DNA of 52,148 nucleotides from a virus, in IMG/VR virus record IMGVR_UViG_3300020171_000007, positions 1-52,148 of that record. The stretch is one strand, 5' to 3'. Numbering within the stretch: position 1 is the first letter of the stretch; every line of letters starts with the position of its first letter. Positions 16,330-23,125 of the stretch are shown here, in pieces. Both the position numbers and the translations under genes were made by a program. The notes under the pieces were generated by a model. It was not told the DNA's origin. It saw only the letters and a list, made by a program, of their open reading frames with translations, and searched no databases.

Positions 16330-16988
16330 TGGATCATAACCTCCATTTCTTTGTTGGGGCTGTCTTGACTGGAATTAATGGGAATGGAATTGGAAAGGAC
16401 AGTATTCGGATGCTGCGCCTCCGGCTGAGGAGTTACATCTATTATAAGGCCAGATTCTTGAGCCGCCTTGAGCCCTCTGGATTTGAAGGCTTCGATCTCA
16501 GCCACTGTGAGTGAAATGTTAGTTGATTGAATTTTAGTCGGTGCTCGGAGGCCAGAGAGCTCAAGTAAAACAGTATCGGCTACATCTTTGCGATCCCTGA
16601 CAGTGGCGGCTCCATCTTCATTGTCAAAGATCTCATGGTAAGTTTGAAGGGCTTTGTTGGTTAGGATTCGGATTTTTTCTGAGATTTTTTTTGCATCCTC
16701 ATCTCTAACATTCCTAATCTCAGCCAGTTTCTTCTGGCCAAGTTCTGAGTTTAGAGTGAGAGAGACAGTAGCTTCGCTGATATTGAGGATGTCGGCTATA
16801 TCAGTTTGTTTGTAGCCGCGAGCAGCTAGATTAATGATCTCATGTGAGCGCTGCCAAAGGGCTTTGATTTCATACCTTTTGCGCGGCTGATCTTCTGGCG
16901 TTCGGCGGAGATCTTCATCTCTAAAGTCGAATCCATAAAGACCATTTCTTGTCTGGACACCTTCCATGAAATTCACCATTCCATACAT
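16317..16988 (-). CDS. terS: Putative terminase small subunit
   Basis: A 223-residue protein with a helix-turn-helix at about 54-78 (AARGYKQTDIADILNISEAT), then a coiled helical oligomerisation-like segment (KKISEKIRILTNKALQTYHE), then a disordered Gln/Ser/Pro-rich tail. This is the usual architecture of TerS, which recognises phage DNA and feeds it to TerL. TerL lies 7 kb downstream on the same strand, an unusually long separation filled by lysis, modification and spike genes. First gene of the late transcript. Methionines at 1, 4 and 8 are all possible starts; none has a strong ribosome binding site. Confidence 0.7.
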   Translation of the reverse strand: MYGMVNFMEGVQTRNGLYGFDFRDEDLRRTPEDQPRKRYEIKALWQRSHEIINLAARGYKQTDIADILNISEATVSLTLNSELGQKKLAEIRNVRDEDAKKISEKIRILTNKALQTYHEIFDNEDGAATVRDRKDVADTVLLELSGLRAPTKIQSTNISLTVAEIEAFKSRGLKAAQESGLIIDVTPQPEAQHPNTVLSNSIPINSSQDSPNKEMEVMIQCAS

Positions 16989-17006
16989 TCTTTACTTATA
17001 GATTAC

Positions 17007-17036
17007 ATTATAACACACCTACATAGGAGATGTCAA
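17007..17036 (-). promoter_or_regulatory. Late-arm sigma70 promoter
   Basis: On the minus strand, TTGACA (17036-17031), 18-nt spacer ending AGGTGTGT, TATAAT (17012-17007). An AAATGTAC box (17055-17048) lies exactly 11 nt upstream of the -35. Transcription would start near 17000, just before the small terminase gene. Confidence 0.85.
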
Positions 17037-17055
17037 GGCATATCTTCGTACATTT

Positions 17056-17297
17056 TAATAACCTAAATGGCCTAAATGTTAACTATTCTGAATCACCAGA
17101 CTGAAGCGGCTGAGATTGTTTAATCATTAAACGATCTCACTAACTAATTCCAAAGGCGTAGCCTTTGTACCACAATGGGGGTTTATTAAATCTTTGGATA
17201 AAATGTGGAGCTGGTAACCCCGCGCACTATGGGATCAGAATCCCCCATCGACTTTTCGTCAATGATTTCAATAACATAGGCCTAGACAAAATAAACC
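17056..17297. other. Divergent control region with hairpins
   Basis: No gene is supported here. It holds palindromic repeat copy 6, a perfect hairpin CAAAGGC-GTA-GCCTTTG (17151-17167), an inverted repeat ATGGGGG / CCCCCAT (17175-17181 with 17242-17248) and an inner hairpin GGGAT-CAGA-ATCCC (17230-17243). It sits between the divergent late and early promoters, so operator, origin or small-RNA roles are possible. Confidence 0.5.
17113..17137. repeat. 25-bp palindromic repeat, copy 6
   Basis: Arms AGATTG and CGATCT, fully pairable with one G-T. It lies in the divergent promoter region, about 77 bp upstream of the late -35, outside any gene. Confidence 0.93.
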
Positions 17298-17325
17298 TTG
17301 ACAATGTTGCTCAGTGTGATATGAT
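17298..17325 (+). promoter_or_regulatory. Rightward sigma70 promoter
   Basis: TTGACA (17298-17303), 16-nt spacer, TATGAT (17320-17325). It would drive the 17416-17781 gene. It lacks the AAATGTAC box seen at other promoters. Confidence 0.75.
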
Positions 17326-17415
17326 GCATCATCCGATATGGATAGCGTTCATTGACAACTGAATATGAGGTGGTTCAGGGTGTACACAACTTGCCCGATG
17401 AAAGGGGTGTATATC

Positions 17416-17781
17416 ATGGACATGAATGAAGTCATCACCAATATCACGTTAACAAAGGTCACTTCCATTTCACCCGACAATGAGTCGAAGAAGGAAGGGA
17501 TCAAGAAAACTATCAACTTGAGAGTAAAGTTCGATGGCGCCAAATTGTCAGGCTTATTCGACGCCGCTCTCGAGTCAACTGTTGTCAAGTGGGCCAATGG
17601 AACTGGCCGTCCGAATTTCGACAAGTGGACTGACCGACAGACCGTTGACATTTCCTTCCTAGCTCCGGCTACGAAGGCTGTTGAGGACCCGATGGATGCA
17701 GTCATCCGTTGTGCCGCCGCCGAGAAAATGACTGTTGAGGCGTATGTTGCGAGAGAGTACGCGAAAAGAATGAAATCCTAA
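17416..17781 (+). CDS. Hypothetical early protein with own promoter and terminator
   Basis: A 121-residue protein starting MDMNEVITNITLTKVTSISP. ATG 17416 is chosen because it follows GGGG at a suitable distance and lies downstream of the promoter. N-terminal half looks beta-rich (KTINLRVKFDGAKLSGLFDA), C-terminal half helical. It is more GC-rich than nearby genes, as is the 22685-23068 gene, whose layout is similar. Flanked by its own promoter and an intrinsic terminator, it is a one-gene unit, probably highly expressed. I do not recognise the family; a nucleic-acid-binding role is only a guess. Confidence 0.7.
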   Translation: MDMNEVITNITLTKVTSISPDNESKKEGIKKTINLRVKFDGAKLSGLFDAALESTVVKWANGTGRPNFDKWTDRQTVDISFLAPATKAVEDPMDAVIRCAAAEKMTVEAYVAREYAKRMKS

Positions 17782-17813
17782 CTAATCCACGCCTTTGAAC
17801 CACCTCAATAATT

Positions 17814-17840
17814 AAGCCTACCTAATCAGTAGGCTTTTTT
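17814..17840 (+). terminator. Intrinsic terminator
   Basis: AAGCCTAC, 7-nt loop, GTAGGCTT followed by a T run. An 8-bp stem 32 nt after the stop of the 17416-17781 gene. Confidence 0.92.
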
Positions 17841-18106
17841 ATTGCTCTTCGATTCACCATACTATGGCTCTAACCTTGGGACTACAGCTTGCCAGACTAT
17901 GCGATCAATAGTTCGTTTAATCATTAAACAGACTATTGCTAAATGTACCATTCCAAGACCTTGTCTGTAGTACTCTGGATCACCAGACCGGCCAGCTCAC
18001 CAGACCGGCTCAGGCTAGGATTCTGGAGCTGGATTCAGACTAGACTACAACCAAGATTCTGGAGCTAGAATTCTGGATCCTTGATCCAAATGTACAGTGA
18101 TACACC
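17841..18106. other. Non-coding region with short direct repeats
   Basis: No gene is supported. CACCAGACCGGC occurs at 17981-17992 and 17998-18009. GATTCTGGAGCT occurs at 18019-18030 and 18055-18066, with a related AATTCTGGATCC at 18069-18080. Clustered direct repeats beside a promoter resemble iterons or activator sites; an origin of replication is possible but unproven. An orphan AAATGTAC box is at 17940-17947. Confidence 0.5.
17910..17934. repeat. 25-bp palindromic repeat, copy 7
   Basis: Arms AGTTCG and CAGACT around the common core. It lies between the intrinsic terminator and the direct-repeat cluster, outside genes. Confidence 0.92.
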
Positions 18107-18135
18107 TTGACATTGAAAGGTAGGTTGTGTATGAT
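18088..18135 (+). promoter_or_regulatory. Sigma70 promoter with AAATGTAC upstream box
   Basis: AAATGTAC (18088-18095), 11 nt, TTGACA (18107-18112), 17-nt spacer, TATGAT (18130-18135). It drives a structured leader and then the HNH gene at 18373. Confidence 0.85.
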
Positions 18136-18154
18136 TGTATTATGGATATTATGG

Positions 18155-18338
18155 TTAGTGCCTAGTGCCTTAATGCTGTTCTGTAGCAAGCCCATTGGCC
18201 ATTGGCCGTTGGTCTTAGTGTGAAGACTGAGGAGAGAGAGAGAAAAAAAAATCAACAAAGAAGGAAGAACCTCTTCTTCTCAACACTCACGGATGGATGG
18301 GTGGTGCTACAGAATGGGACTACAGCACGAGGCACTAA
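18155..18338 (+). ncRNA. Structured leader or small RNA
   Basis: Arms 18155-18188 and 18305-18338 pair over 9, 4 and 10 bp (TTAGTGCCT, GTGC, TTCTGTAGCA with their complements). Inside are GTCTT/AAGAC and GAAGA-ACC-TCTTC hairpins and a polypurine run. It begins about 20 nt after the promoter -10 and ends 34 nt before the HNH start, so it is a long 5' leader or processed RNA. No known family recognised. Confidence 0.6.
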
Positions 18339-18372
18339 GCATATTAACAATGGGAAGGAGCCGAAGTAAACT

Positions 18373-18915
18373 ATGTTGGTTCAGATAGATAGAGAAATGC
18401 CTATGTTTGGATGCTGGCTATGTGATAAGAAGTATCCAAGTATAGATGGGATGCCTATTCATGTAAGGTATGGAGTAGGAGAGGGTGTGTTGGTTAGACA
18501 TCTATGTGGTATAAGTAGATGTATTAATCCTATGCATTTAATGAGAGGTAGCGCTAGACAGAATACAGATGATAGAATAACCAAAGATCTTGTTATAACA
18601 GAGTACTTAAAGGATTTAATGAAAGGTAAGTTAAATACTCTATCTGAACCGATCTGCGATGATATAGAGTATTCCTACCTAAACATATTCAGTGAGTACT
18701 GGTTCTATAGATGGAAGATAGATAAAGGAATTACACAGAGTATGATAGAGGAAGAAGTAAATAGTAGATGGAGACTTACATTTAAGAAGATAATGGAGGA
18801 TGAAGAATATATAGAAGATATAGGTTTAGAGATATATAAAGATCAGATGAGAATGGCTATGATGTTAATGAGAGAGTTAAGACATAGAGATAATATAACT
18901 ATATTGGAGGTATGA
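18373..18915 (+). CDS. HNH endonuclease-like protein
   Basis: A 180-residue protein. Residues about 40-75 (VLVRHLCGISRCINPMHLM, then GSARQNTDD) match the HNH fold of the type His, Cys-x4-Cys-x-NP-x-HL, Gly, Asn. The remaining 100 residues are helical, charged and AT-rich in codons, with no recognised domain. Free-standing HNH genes in phages are usually homing endonucleases. Together with the next gene it starts a rightward unit behind a structured leader. Confidence 0.75.
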   Translation: MLVQIDREMPMFGCWLCDKKYPSIDGMPIHVRYGVGEGVLVRHLCGISRCINPMHLMRGSARQNTDDRITKDLVITEYLKDLMKGKLNTLSEPICDDIEYSYLNIFSEYWFYRWKIDKGITQSMIEEEVNSRWRLTFKKIMEDEEYIEDIGLEIYKDQMRMAMMLMRELRHRDNITILEV

Positions 18916-18916
18916 G

Positions 18917-19399
18917 ATGAAGGGGAAAGAGTATGCTGTGGATAGTACTAAGGGAACTAGTATGATCAATCCTTTGAATTATAAAGGGGATGTATTAGTT
19001 CAGGTGTGGGTGGATAGTAGAGTGTTGGCTACGCTGTGTAGGTGGATGGATGGGAAGGGGAACTATTCAAGATTTATGAGTCAGATTGTTAGGAGGCCAT
19101 TGGAAGTGTTGGTTGACTTCTTGGTGACTAATAAAGAGGTTGAGCTGGTAGATGATACAGCCGAAGCAAGATCTATGTTGGAGAGAAGGTATCAGGTGAA
19201 CTTGAATAGAGGTAATAGAGGTGAGAAGAATGCCTTGCATAATATGACGCTATCAGATAGGAGAGGAGATCTAAGTGAGAAGATAGGTGAGAGTAAAAAG
19301 GTTAATGATGTTAGTAGGCCTAAGAGGGGAATGAGTCCTTTGGCTCAACAAGCTATAGATAAGTATAAGGAGATGTTTCCTGATGAGTATAGACCATAA
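18917..19399 (+). CDS. Hypothetical protein, possible DNA-binding
   Basis: A 160-residue protein. Residues 25-75 (VLVQVWVDSRVLATLCRWMD then GNYSRFMSQIVRRPLEVLVD) look like a strand followed by two helices, as in ribbon-helix-helix-like proteins, but this is weak. The C-terminus is polar and ends in a short helix. Starts one base after the HNH stop. Its TAA stop donates the first base of palindromic repeat copy 8. Confidence 0.6.
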   Translation: MKGKEYAVDSTKGTSMINPLNYKGDVLVQVWVDSRVLATLCRWMDGKGNYSRFMSQIVRRPLEVLVDFLVTNKEVELVDDTAEARSMLERRYQVNLNRGNRGEKNALHNMTLSDRRGDLSEKIGESKKVNDVSRPKRGMSPLAQQAIDKYKEMFPDEYRP

Positions 19400-19423
19400 G
19401 TCCGTTTAATCATTAAACGATCT
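19399..19423. repeat. 25-bp palindromic repeat, copy 8
   Basis: Arms AGTCCG and CGATCT. Starts at the last A of the preceding TAA stop and is followed by a ribosome binding site for the next small gene. Confidence 0.93.
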
Positions 19424-19436
19424 GAGAGGTAAGAGT

Positions 19437-19523
19437 ATGGATTTCTTCTATGTCATGGGAATCTGGTTCTTCATCTGTTGGGTTATAGTTGAGCTCAAAT
19501 GTTGGTATAAAGACAATCGTTAA
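19437..19523 (+). CDS. 28-residue single-span membrane peptide
   Basis: MDFFYVMGIWFFICWVIVEL then KCWYKDNR. It is one hydrophobic helix with a basic tail, behind GAGGTAAGAG. Small membrane peptides of this kind are common in phage early regions; function unknown. Confidence 0.55.
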   Translation: MDFFYVMGIWFFICWVIVELKCWYKDNR

Positions 19524-19551
19524 AGTGTGTTATTTGAACTGCTGAATCTAC

Positions 19552-19580
19552 TTGACAAATGACTGAAGGTGTGTTATAAT
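19552..19580 (+). promoter_or_regulatory. Consensus sigma70 promoter
   Basis: TTGACA (19552-19557), 17-nt spacer, TATAAT (19575-19580). The 14 bases AGGTGTGTTATAAT are identical to those of the late promoter. No AAATGTAC box. It drives the cluster of small genes from 19642. Confidence 0.9.
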
Positions 19581-19641
19581 GAGCATAATGATAAGAAATG
19601 GCAATTATGCCGAAATAAACTATTGATGAAAGGAGAAAGTG

Positions 19642-19785
19642 ATGAAGTACAAGATGGATTATAAGAAAGGTTGCCAGTGGGTATCAGATCCTATCAACGA
19701 CGCTATGTTGGAGAGTCTTCCCTGTGTGAAGGAGAAGGGAGCAGATGAGAAGACCTGCGCTAAGTGTTCTTTTAAGAAAGTATAG
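19642..19785 (+). CDS. Small Cys-containing protein
   Basis: 47 residues with four cysteines (KKGCQW, LPCVK, KTCAKC), a possible zinc or metal site. AAAGGAG precedes the ATG. First gene after the promoter at 19552. Function unknown. Confidence 0.65.
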   Translation: MKYKMDYKKGCQWVSDPINDAMLESLPCVKEKGADEKTCAKCSFKKV

Positions 19786-19803
19786 TTTTCAAGGAGAAAG
19801 ATC

Positions 19804-19932
19804 ATGGATAAGAAGGTGTGTTGTGTAACTTGTGGTAAGATGGTGGATGTAAAGACTATAAAGTATGGTGAAGGACAAGTTGCTATATGTCCTTTGTGTG
19901 GGAAACTGGCATATAATAAGAAGGGAGAATAG
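19804..19932 (+). CDS. Small zinc-ribbon protein
   Basis: 42 residues with CVTCGKM and CPLCGKL, two CxxC knuckles separated by about 23 residues. This is a minimal zinc ribbon likely to bind nucleic acid or protein. AAGGAG ribosome binding site. Confidence 0.7.
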   Translation: MDKKVCCVTCGKMVDVKTIKYGEGQVAICPLCGKLAYNKKGE

Positions 19933-19934
19933 TT

Positions 19935-20141
19935 ATGAAGATAAGAATTGTAATTGTAGATGTTGGATATTCTACACCTTCAGGTGATTCTCATACAGTC
20001 TGGGCTATACCTTTTGAAAGCCTTAGAAAAGCAAAGGAATATGCTCAGAAGATTAAACAATACTGGGAAAAGAAGAAGATAAACCCAGGTAAACGTTGTC
20101 GTCCTATAACATATAGCAGTGTTCAGGTACAAAAGCATTAG
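19935..20141 (+). CDS. Hypothetical small protein
   Basis: 68 residues beginning MKIRIVIVDVGYSTPSGDS, a strand followed by a basic helix. Follows the zinc-ribbon gene by 2 nt. No recognised family. Confidence 0.6.
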   Translation: MKIRIVIVDVGYSTPSGDSHTVWAIPFESLRKAKEYAQKIKQYWEKKKINPGKRCRPITYSSVQVQKH

Positions 20142-20161
20142 AAATAAGGGAGGAATAAGTT

Positions 20162-20332
20162 ATGGAATTCATTGCTAAGTTGGATAAGAAAGGCTTTGAT
20201 GGTAAGCGTCAAAGGTACACCTTTCCTAAGATGGACAGAGGATTTGATACGGCTAATGCAGACATAGCCGGAGTCATCTATGTGAAGGTAGGAGTTGAGG
20301 TGCCTGAAGAAATTACTATTGAGTTGAAGTGA
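20162..20332 (+). CDS. Hypothetical small protein
   Basis: 56 residues (MEFIAKLDKKGFDGKRQRYT onward) with alternating strands and a clear GGAGGAA ribosome binding site. Function unknown. Confidence 0.6.
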   Translation: MEFIAKLDKKGFDGKRQRYTFPKMDRGFDTANADIAGVIYVKVGVEVPEEITIELK

Positions 20333-20333
20333 A

Positions 20334-20528
20334 ATGGAAAAGACTCGTTATCAAATAACTATCAATTGGCAAGGTGAACTCCACTCATTCTATCGTCATG
20401 CTACTTCAGCCGATCAGGCCTTGAGGTATGCTATTAGGGAACTTGCTCGCAAGGTAGATTATTCAGCGAGGTTTGTTAGGAGCTATGTAATGGATGCTAA
20501 TTCAAGGAGATGGAAGGTAGAGAAATGA
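20334..20528 (+). CDS. Hypothetical small basic protein
   Basis: 64 residues with a beta-beta-alpha-like pattern (RYQITINWQGELHSFYRHAT, then a helix SADQALRYAIRELARKV). Starts one base after the previous stop. Function unknown. A small GCGCA-CGC-TGCGC hairpin follows at 20533-20545 without a T run. Confidence 0.6.
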   Translation: MEKTRYQITINWQGELHSFYRHATSADQALRYAIRELARKVDYSARFVRSYVMDANSRRWKVEK

Positions 20529-20599
20529 CTAAGCGCACGCTGCGCATCTATTCACTTATTCAGTCGGTCAATAGTTTATTTATTTGAAGGAGAAGGGAA

Positions 20600-20782
20600 A
20601 TGAGAGAGCCTTTGAAGGAAGTATTGATGAGAAGGGATGAGATGACTGAGGGAGAAGCAGATGATATTATTAATAGGGCTAAAGAGGATCTTTATGAGAT
20701 GTTAGAGAAGGGAGAAGATCCTGGAGATATCTGTGAAGACTGGTTTGGGTTAGAGCCAGACTACATAGATGATTTGATGTGA
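20600..20782 (+). CDS. Small acidic protein
   Basis: 60 residues, strongly acidic and helical (EMTEGEADDIINRAKEDLYE). GGAGAAGGG precedes the ATG. Its TGA stop overlaps palindromic repeat copy 9. Acidic small phage proteins can be DNA mimics or host-protein inhibitors, but nothing specific is visible. Confidence 0.6.
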   Translation: MREPLKEVLMRRDEMTEGEADDIINRAKEDLYEMLEKGEDPGDICEDWFGLEPDYIDDLM

Positions 20783-20806
20783 GTTTGTTTAATCATTGAA
20801 CGAACT
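20782..20806. repeat. 25-bp palindromic repeat, copy 9
   Basis: Arms AGTTTG and CGAACT with a TTTAATCATTGAA core. Begins at the A of the preceding TGA stop. Confidence 0.9.
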
Positions 20807-20834
20807 AAGCAACTAACGAAAGGAGTAAAAGCTA

Positions 20835-21161
20835 ATGGTTACTAAAGAAGAAGTAGAAGTAGCAAGAGTAGATGCGGAAAGGGCTCATATCAAACTTGGA
20901 TTGGCAAAGGATATATTTAAGAAGGCTGAGGAATGTTACTATGTTAAATCAAAGAGGTTTCGTCAACTTGATTATGAGCTGGCGAAGGTAGATGGGAGAC
21001 TTAAAGTTCTACCGCCGAGTGGAACAAGAATTAAGAAGGAAGTCAAACCAGCCGAGTTATCTCTGGATCAGATCAAGAGTATTATGGAAAAGCTCGGCAT
21101 CACCATCTCTATTGATGAGGGGGAGGAAACTCTGGAGGTAGAGGATGAGAAGGAAGTTTAA
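20835..21161 (+). CDS. Hypothetical helical protein
   Basis: 108 residues. The first 60 form a charged coiled-coil-like helix (EEVEVARVDAERAHIKLGLA), the rest an acidic tail. AAAGGAG ribosome binding site. Overlaps the next small gene. Function unknown. Confidence 0.65.
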   Translation: MVTKEEVEVARVDAERAHIKLGLAKDIFKKAEECYYVKSKRFRQLDYELAKVDGRLKVLPPSGTRIKKEVKPAELSLDQIKSIMEKLGITISIDEGEETLEVEDEKEV

Positions 21162-21243
21162 TCTAATAGATATGTTTGAGGCTTTTGTGGCAGGCTTTTT
21201 ATCGGCCCTGGCTATTGCCTATTTAATTATTCTACTAAACTAA
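21145..21243 (+). CDS. 32-residue membrane peptide
   Basis: MRRKFNLIDMFEAFVAGFLS then ALAIAYLIILLN. It is a basic N-terminus and one membrane helix, overlapping the previous gene by 17 nt behind GGAGGTAGAGG. Function unknown. Confidence 0.5.
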   Translation: MRRKFNLIDMFEAFVAGFLSALAIAYLIILLN

Positions 21244-21296
21244 ATCCTGACCTTAGTCTTCGGATTAGGCAGGTGGATTTTAGAAGGGAGAATACT

Positions 21297-21539
21297 ATGA
21301 ATTTCAACTATTGTCATGACCAGTGTAAGCATAACAAGGGAGCCAGACACTATTGGGATGAAACTGTGGATGGCAAGAATGTAAGGAGAAGGAAATCAGA
21401 TGCTTCTAACAAGAAACTCCAATGTGAGCTTGGTTACAGCCAGACTATAGCCAGTCACAAAGCCTTAGTCAATTCGCTTTCTCAAGGCACAAGAATCTGT
21501 GCGAAACTGAAGAAGCTATTTGAAAAGGAGGTGAAATGA
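21297..21539 (+). CDS. Hypothetical Cys/His-containing basic protein
   Basis: 80 residues starting MNFNYCHDQCKHNKGARHYW. Cys and His spacing (C-x3-C, then two later Cys) suggests a metal site. Start chosen for GGGAG upstream; the frame is open eight codons further. Function unknown. Confidence 0.6.
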   Translation: MNFNYCHDQCKHNKGARHYWDETVDGKNVRRRKSDASNKKLQCELGYSQTIASHKALVNSLSQGTRICAKLKKLFEKEVK

Positions 21540-21841
21540 TGCTCAAGCGCCCTATTCCACCTTGGAAGCGCCGAGATCATCTATTTACACCATCTAACAT
21601 AACCAAGCTTGAATTTGCATCTGCGAGGGATAAAGTAGTGAGAAGATTTAGTCTGAAGATAAAGCCGAAACCTCTACCTAACGGCCCTATAAAGCATCTG
21701 ATGAATAATGGAGTTTATCTATGCCTCAGAGCCGAAGAAGAGTTTTATGAAAAGTGTGGTGAAGAGGCCTTAATGTTCTCGGGACCTCAGTTGCCTAAGA
21801 ATAGGTCTGGAGAACCTGATCAATTTTACTTGGAGGGTTAG
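21536..21841 (+). CDS. Hypothetical protein
   Basis: 101 residues, basic and proline-rich in the first half (LKRPIPPWKRRDHLFTPSNI). Overlaps the preceding gene by 4 nt with GGAGGTG upstream. No recognised domain. Confidence 0.6.
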   Translation: MMLKRPIPPWKRRDHLFTPSNITKLEFASARDKVVRRFSLKIKPKPLPNGPIKHLMNNGVYLCLRAEEEFYEKCGEEALMFSGPQLPKNRSGEPDQFYLEG

Positions 21842-21845
21842 AACT

Positions 21846-21989
21846 ATGATTCACATCTGTAAGAGGTTCAAAACAGTCTTAAAGAGAAAAAAGATTAGAT
21901 ATATAGTAGCTTGTAGAGAATGTGGAAAGAAGCGGCTTCTTATATCAATGCATAGCTTAGCAAAGCCAAAGCATTCTCTTCCTATATAA
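21846..21989 (+). CDS. Small basic CxxC protein
   Basis: 47 residues, very basic (MIHICKRFKTVLKRKKIRYI) with ACRECGKK. Two further Cys/His residues could complete a zinc site. Starts 4 nt after the previous stop; GGAGG precedes it within that gene. Confidence 0.5.
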   Translation: MIHICKRFKTVLKRKKIRYIVACRECGKKRLLISMHSLAKPKHSLPI

Positions 21990-22005
21990 ATGAATAACTT
22001 GGATC

Positions 22006-22053
22006 AAATGTACCAAAATACACCTTTACTTTTGGTTGTAGGTGTGTTATATG
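22006..22053 (+). promoter_or_regulatory. Promoter with AAATGTAC upstream box
   Basis: AAATGTAC (22006-22013), 11 nt, TTTACT (22025-22030), 17-nt spacer ending AGGTGTGT, TATATG (22048-22053). The bases ATACACCTT before the -35 also match the 18107 promoter. Drives the HNH gene. Confidence 0.75.
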
Positions 22054-22086
22054 TATTATAACAAATCATCAAATACCGAGGACTAT

Positions 22087-22518
22087 ATGCAAGGACAAGA
22101 TCCAAATAATACTGATGCAAAGAGATTCTGGTCTAAGGTAGATATTAAAGGCCCAGATGACTGCTGGAATTGGAAAGCGGCTTTAAGAGGAGAATACGGA
22201 AGTTTCTATCTTACAAGAATAGAACGATATGCACATAGAGCTGCTTGGATACTTACTAATGGAGAGATCCCTAAAGGTATGGACGTACTTCATAAGTGTG
22301 ATAATAAAAAGTGTGTTAATCCTAATCATCTTTATGTAGGAACTCAAGTTGATAATTGGAGAGACATAAAAGAAAGGTTATCTTATAATCTTAAAAAACG
22401 CTCACCAGAGGAAATAGAGCAAATAAGAGATTTAAGAAGCCATAAATTTACCTTATGTGAAATAGGAGAATTATTTAATATCCACCATTCTACAGTAATA
22501 AACTATTGTAGGCAGTAA
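22087..22518 (+). CDS. HNH homing endonuclease
   Basis: 143 residues from ATG 22087, chosen because GAGG precedes it and the upstream ATG at 22042 lies inside the promoter. It contains RFWSKVDIKGPDDCWNWKAA, then AHRAAWILTNGEIPKGMDVL, HKCDNKKCVNPNHLYVGT and NWRDI, the complete HNH_3 zinc-finger nuclease signature. A C-terminal helix-turn-helix (HKFTLCEIGELFNIHHSTVI) would read the target site. It is free-standing and has its own promoter, as homing endonucleases often do. Confidence 0.9.
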   Translation: MQGQDPNNTDAKRFWSKVDIKGPDDCWNWKAALRGEYGSFYLTRIERYAHRAAWILTNGEIPKGMDVLHKCDNKKCVNPNHLYVGTQVDNWRDIKERLSYNLKKRSPEEIEQIRDLRSHKFTLCEIGELFNIHHSTVINYCRQ

Positions 22519-22574
22519 CCACAACAGGAAAAGATTTAGTCATTAAGTTACGAAAAATGAAAGGAGGAAAAGCC

Positions 22575-22586
22575 ATGCGTACCTAG
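22575..22586 (+). other. Strong ribosome binding site before a 3-codon frame
   Basis: AAAGGAGGAAAAGCC is followed by ATG CGT ACC TAG. The translation start looks functional but stops after three codons. It may be a truncated gene remnant or a translation-controlling mini-frame. The 22519-22684 gap otherwise holds only palindromic repeat copy 10. Confidence 0.4.
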
Positions 22587-22626
22587 TTCTATCCCTATAC
22601 TCAATCACCTCAGTCATTGTTTCCCG

Positions 22627-22651
22627 AGTTCGTTTAACAATTAAACGATCT
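22627..22651. repeat. 25-bp palindromic repeat, copy 10
   Basis: Arms AGTTCG and CGATCT, core TTTAACAATTAAA. Intergenic, upstream of the 22685 gene. Confidence 0.9.
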
Positions 22652-22684
22652 CACTAACCCTCTTTATTGAAAGGAGATTTTAAG

Positions 22685-23068
22685 ATGGAAAAGCTCATTA
22701 TCGAAGCGAAGGTTCCAGAGAAGAAGGAAGGCGACAAGGTTGTTAGGAAGCAGATCGGGCCGGTTCAGATCTCTGTCGAGACTGGATCTACAGCGGCTGA
22801 GATGATCCAGCTGTTCGGCGACAAGGCGGTCAAAAGCAACGCCGATGCAAACTGGACGGTCACTATCCAGAGCAACATCCGTGCCAGGTTGCTCAAGGGT
22901 GAGAGCGCTGAGACTATTCAAGCCGGTCTCGGTCAGGCCAAGCTCGGTATCGCAGTGAAGGGTGCCAAGGTCGATCCGATCCAGGCCTACATGGCTATGT
23001 TCGCTACGGCAACTCCCGAGCGCCAGAAGGAGATGCTGAAGGAGCTGGCTGCGAAGGCTGCGAAGTAA
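22685..23068 (+). CDS. Hypothetical conserved protein, probably highly expressed
   Basis: 127 residues from ATG 22685 behind AAAGGAG. Beta-rich N-terminus (MEKLIIEAKVPEKKEGDKVV, VQISVETGSTAAEMIQLFGD) and a helical, Ala/Lys-rich C-terminus. Clearly more GC-rich than neighbours and with regular codon choice, suggesting high expression. A stable hairpin follows 17 nt after the stop. Family not recognised; a DNA-binding or replication accessory role is a guess from context. Confidence 0.7.
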   Translation: MEKLIIEAKVPEKKEGDKVVRKQIGPVQISVETGSTAAEMIQLFGDKAVKSNADANWTVTIQSNIRARLLKGESAETIQAGLGQAKLGIAVKGAKVDPIQAYMAMFATATPERQKEMLKELAAKAAK

Positions 23069-23084
23069 CATTCTCAGATCTCAA

Positions 23085-23108
23085 TGGGGCGGCTTGTATA
23101 GCGCCCCA
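23085..23108 (+). terminator. Stable hairpin after the 22685 gene
   Basis: TGGGGCG, 10-nt loop, CGCCCCA: a 7-bp GC-rich stem. No T run follows, so it may be a transcript-stabilising or processing hairpin rather than a full terminator. Confidence 0.5.
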
Positions 23109-23125
23109 ATACTAAGGAGGAAGTT

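Noticed and set aside
17175-17248. 74-nt element with 7-bp terminal stem, tRNA-sized
   Set aside because: D-, anticodon- and T-arms cannot be formed on either strand, so it is kept only as an inverted repeat.
17165-17362. Open frame of 65 codons in the divergent control region
   Set aside because: It overlaps the rightward promoter and hairpins, has no ribosome binding site and no protein-like composition.
22664-23071. Minus-strand frame of 135 codons opposite the 22685 gene
   Set aside because: The plus strand has a strong ribosome binding site and natural composition; the minus frame is its GC-driven shadow.
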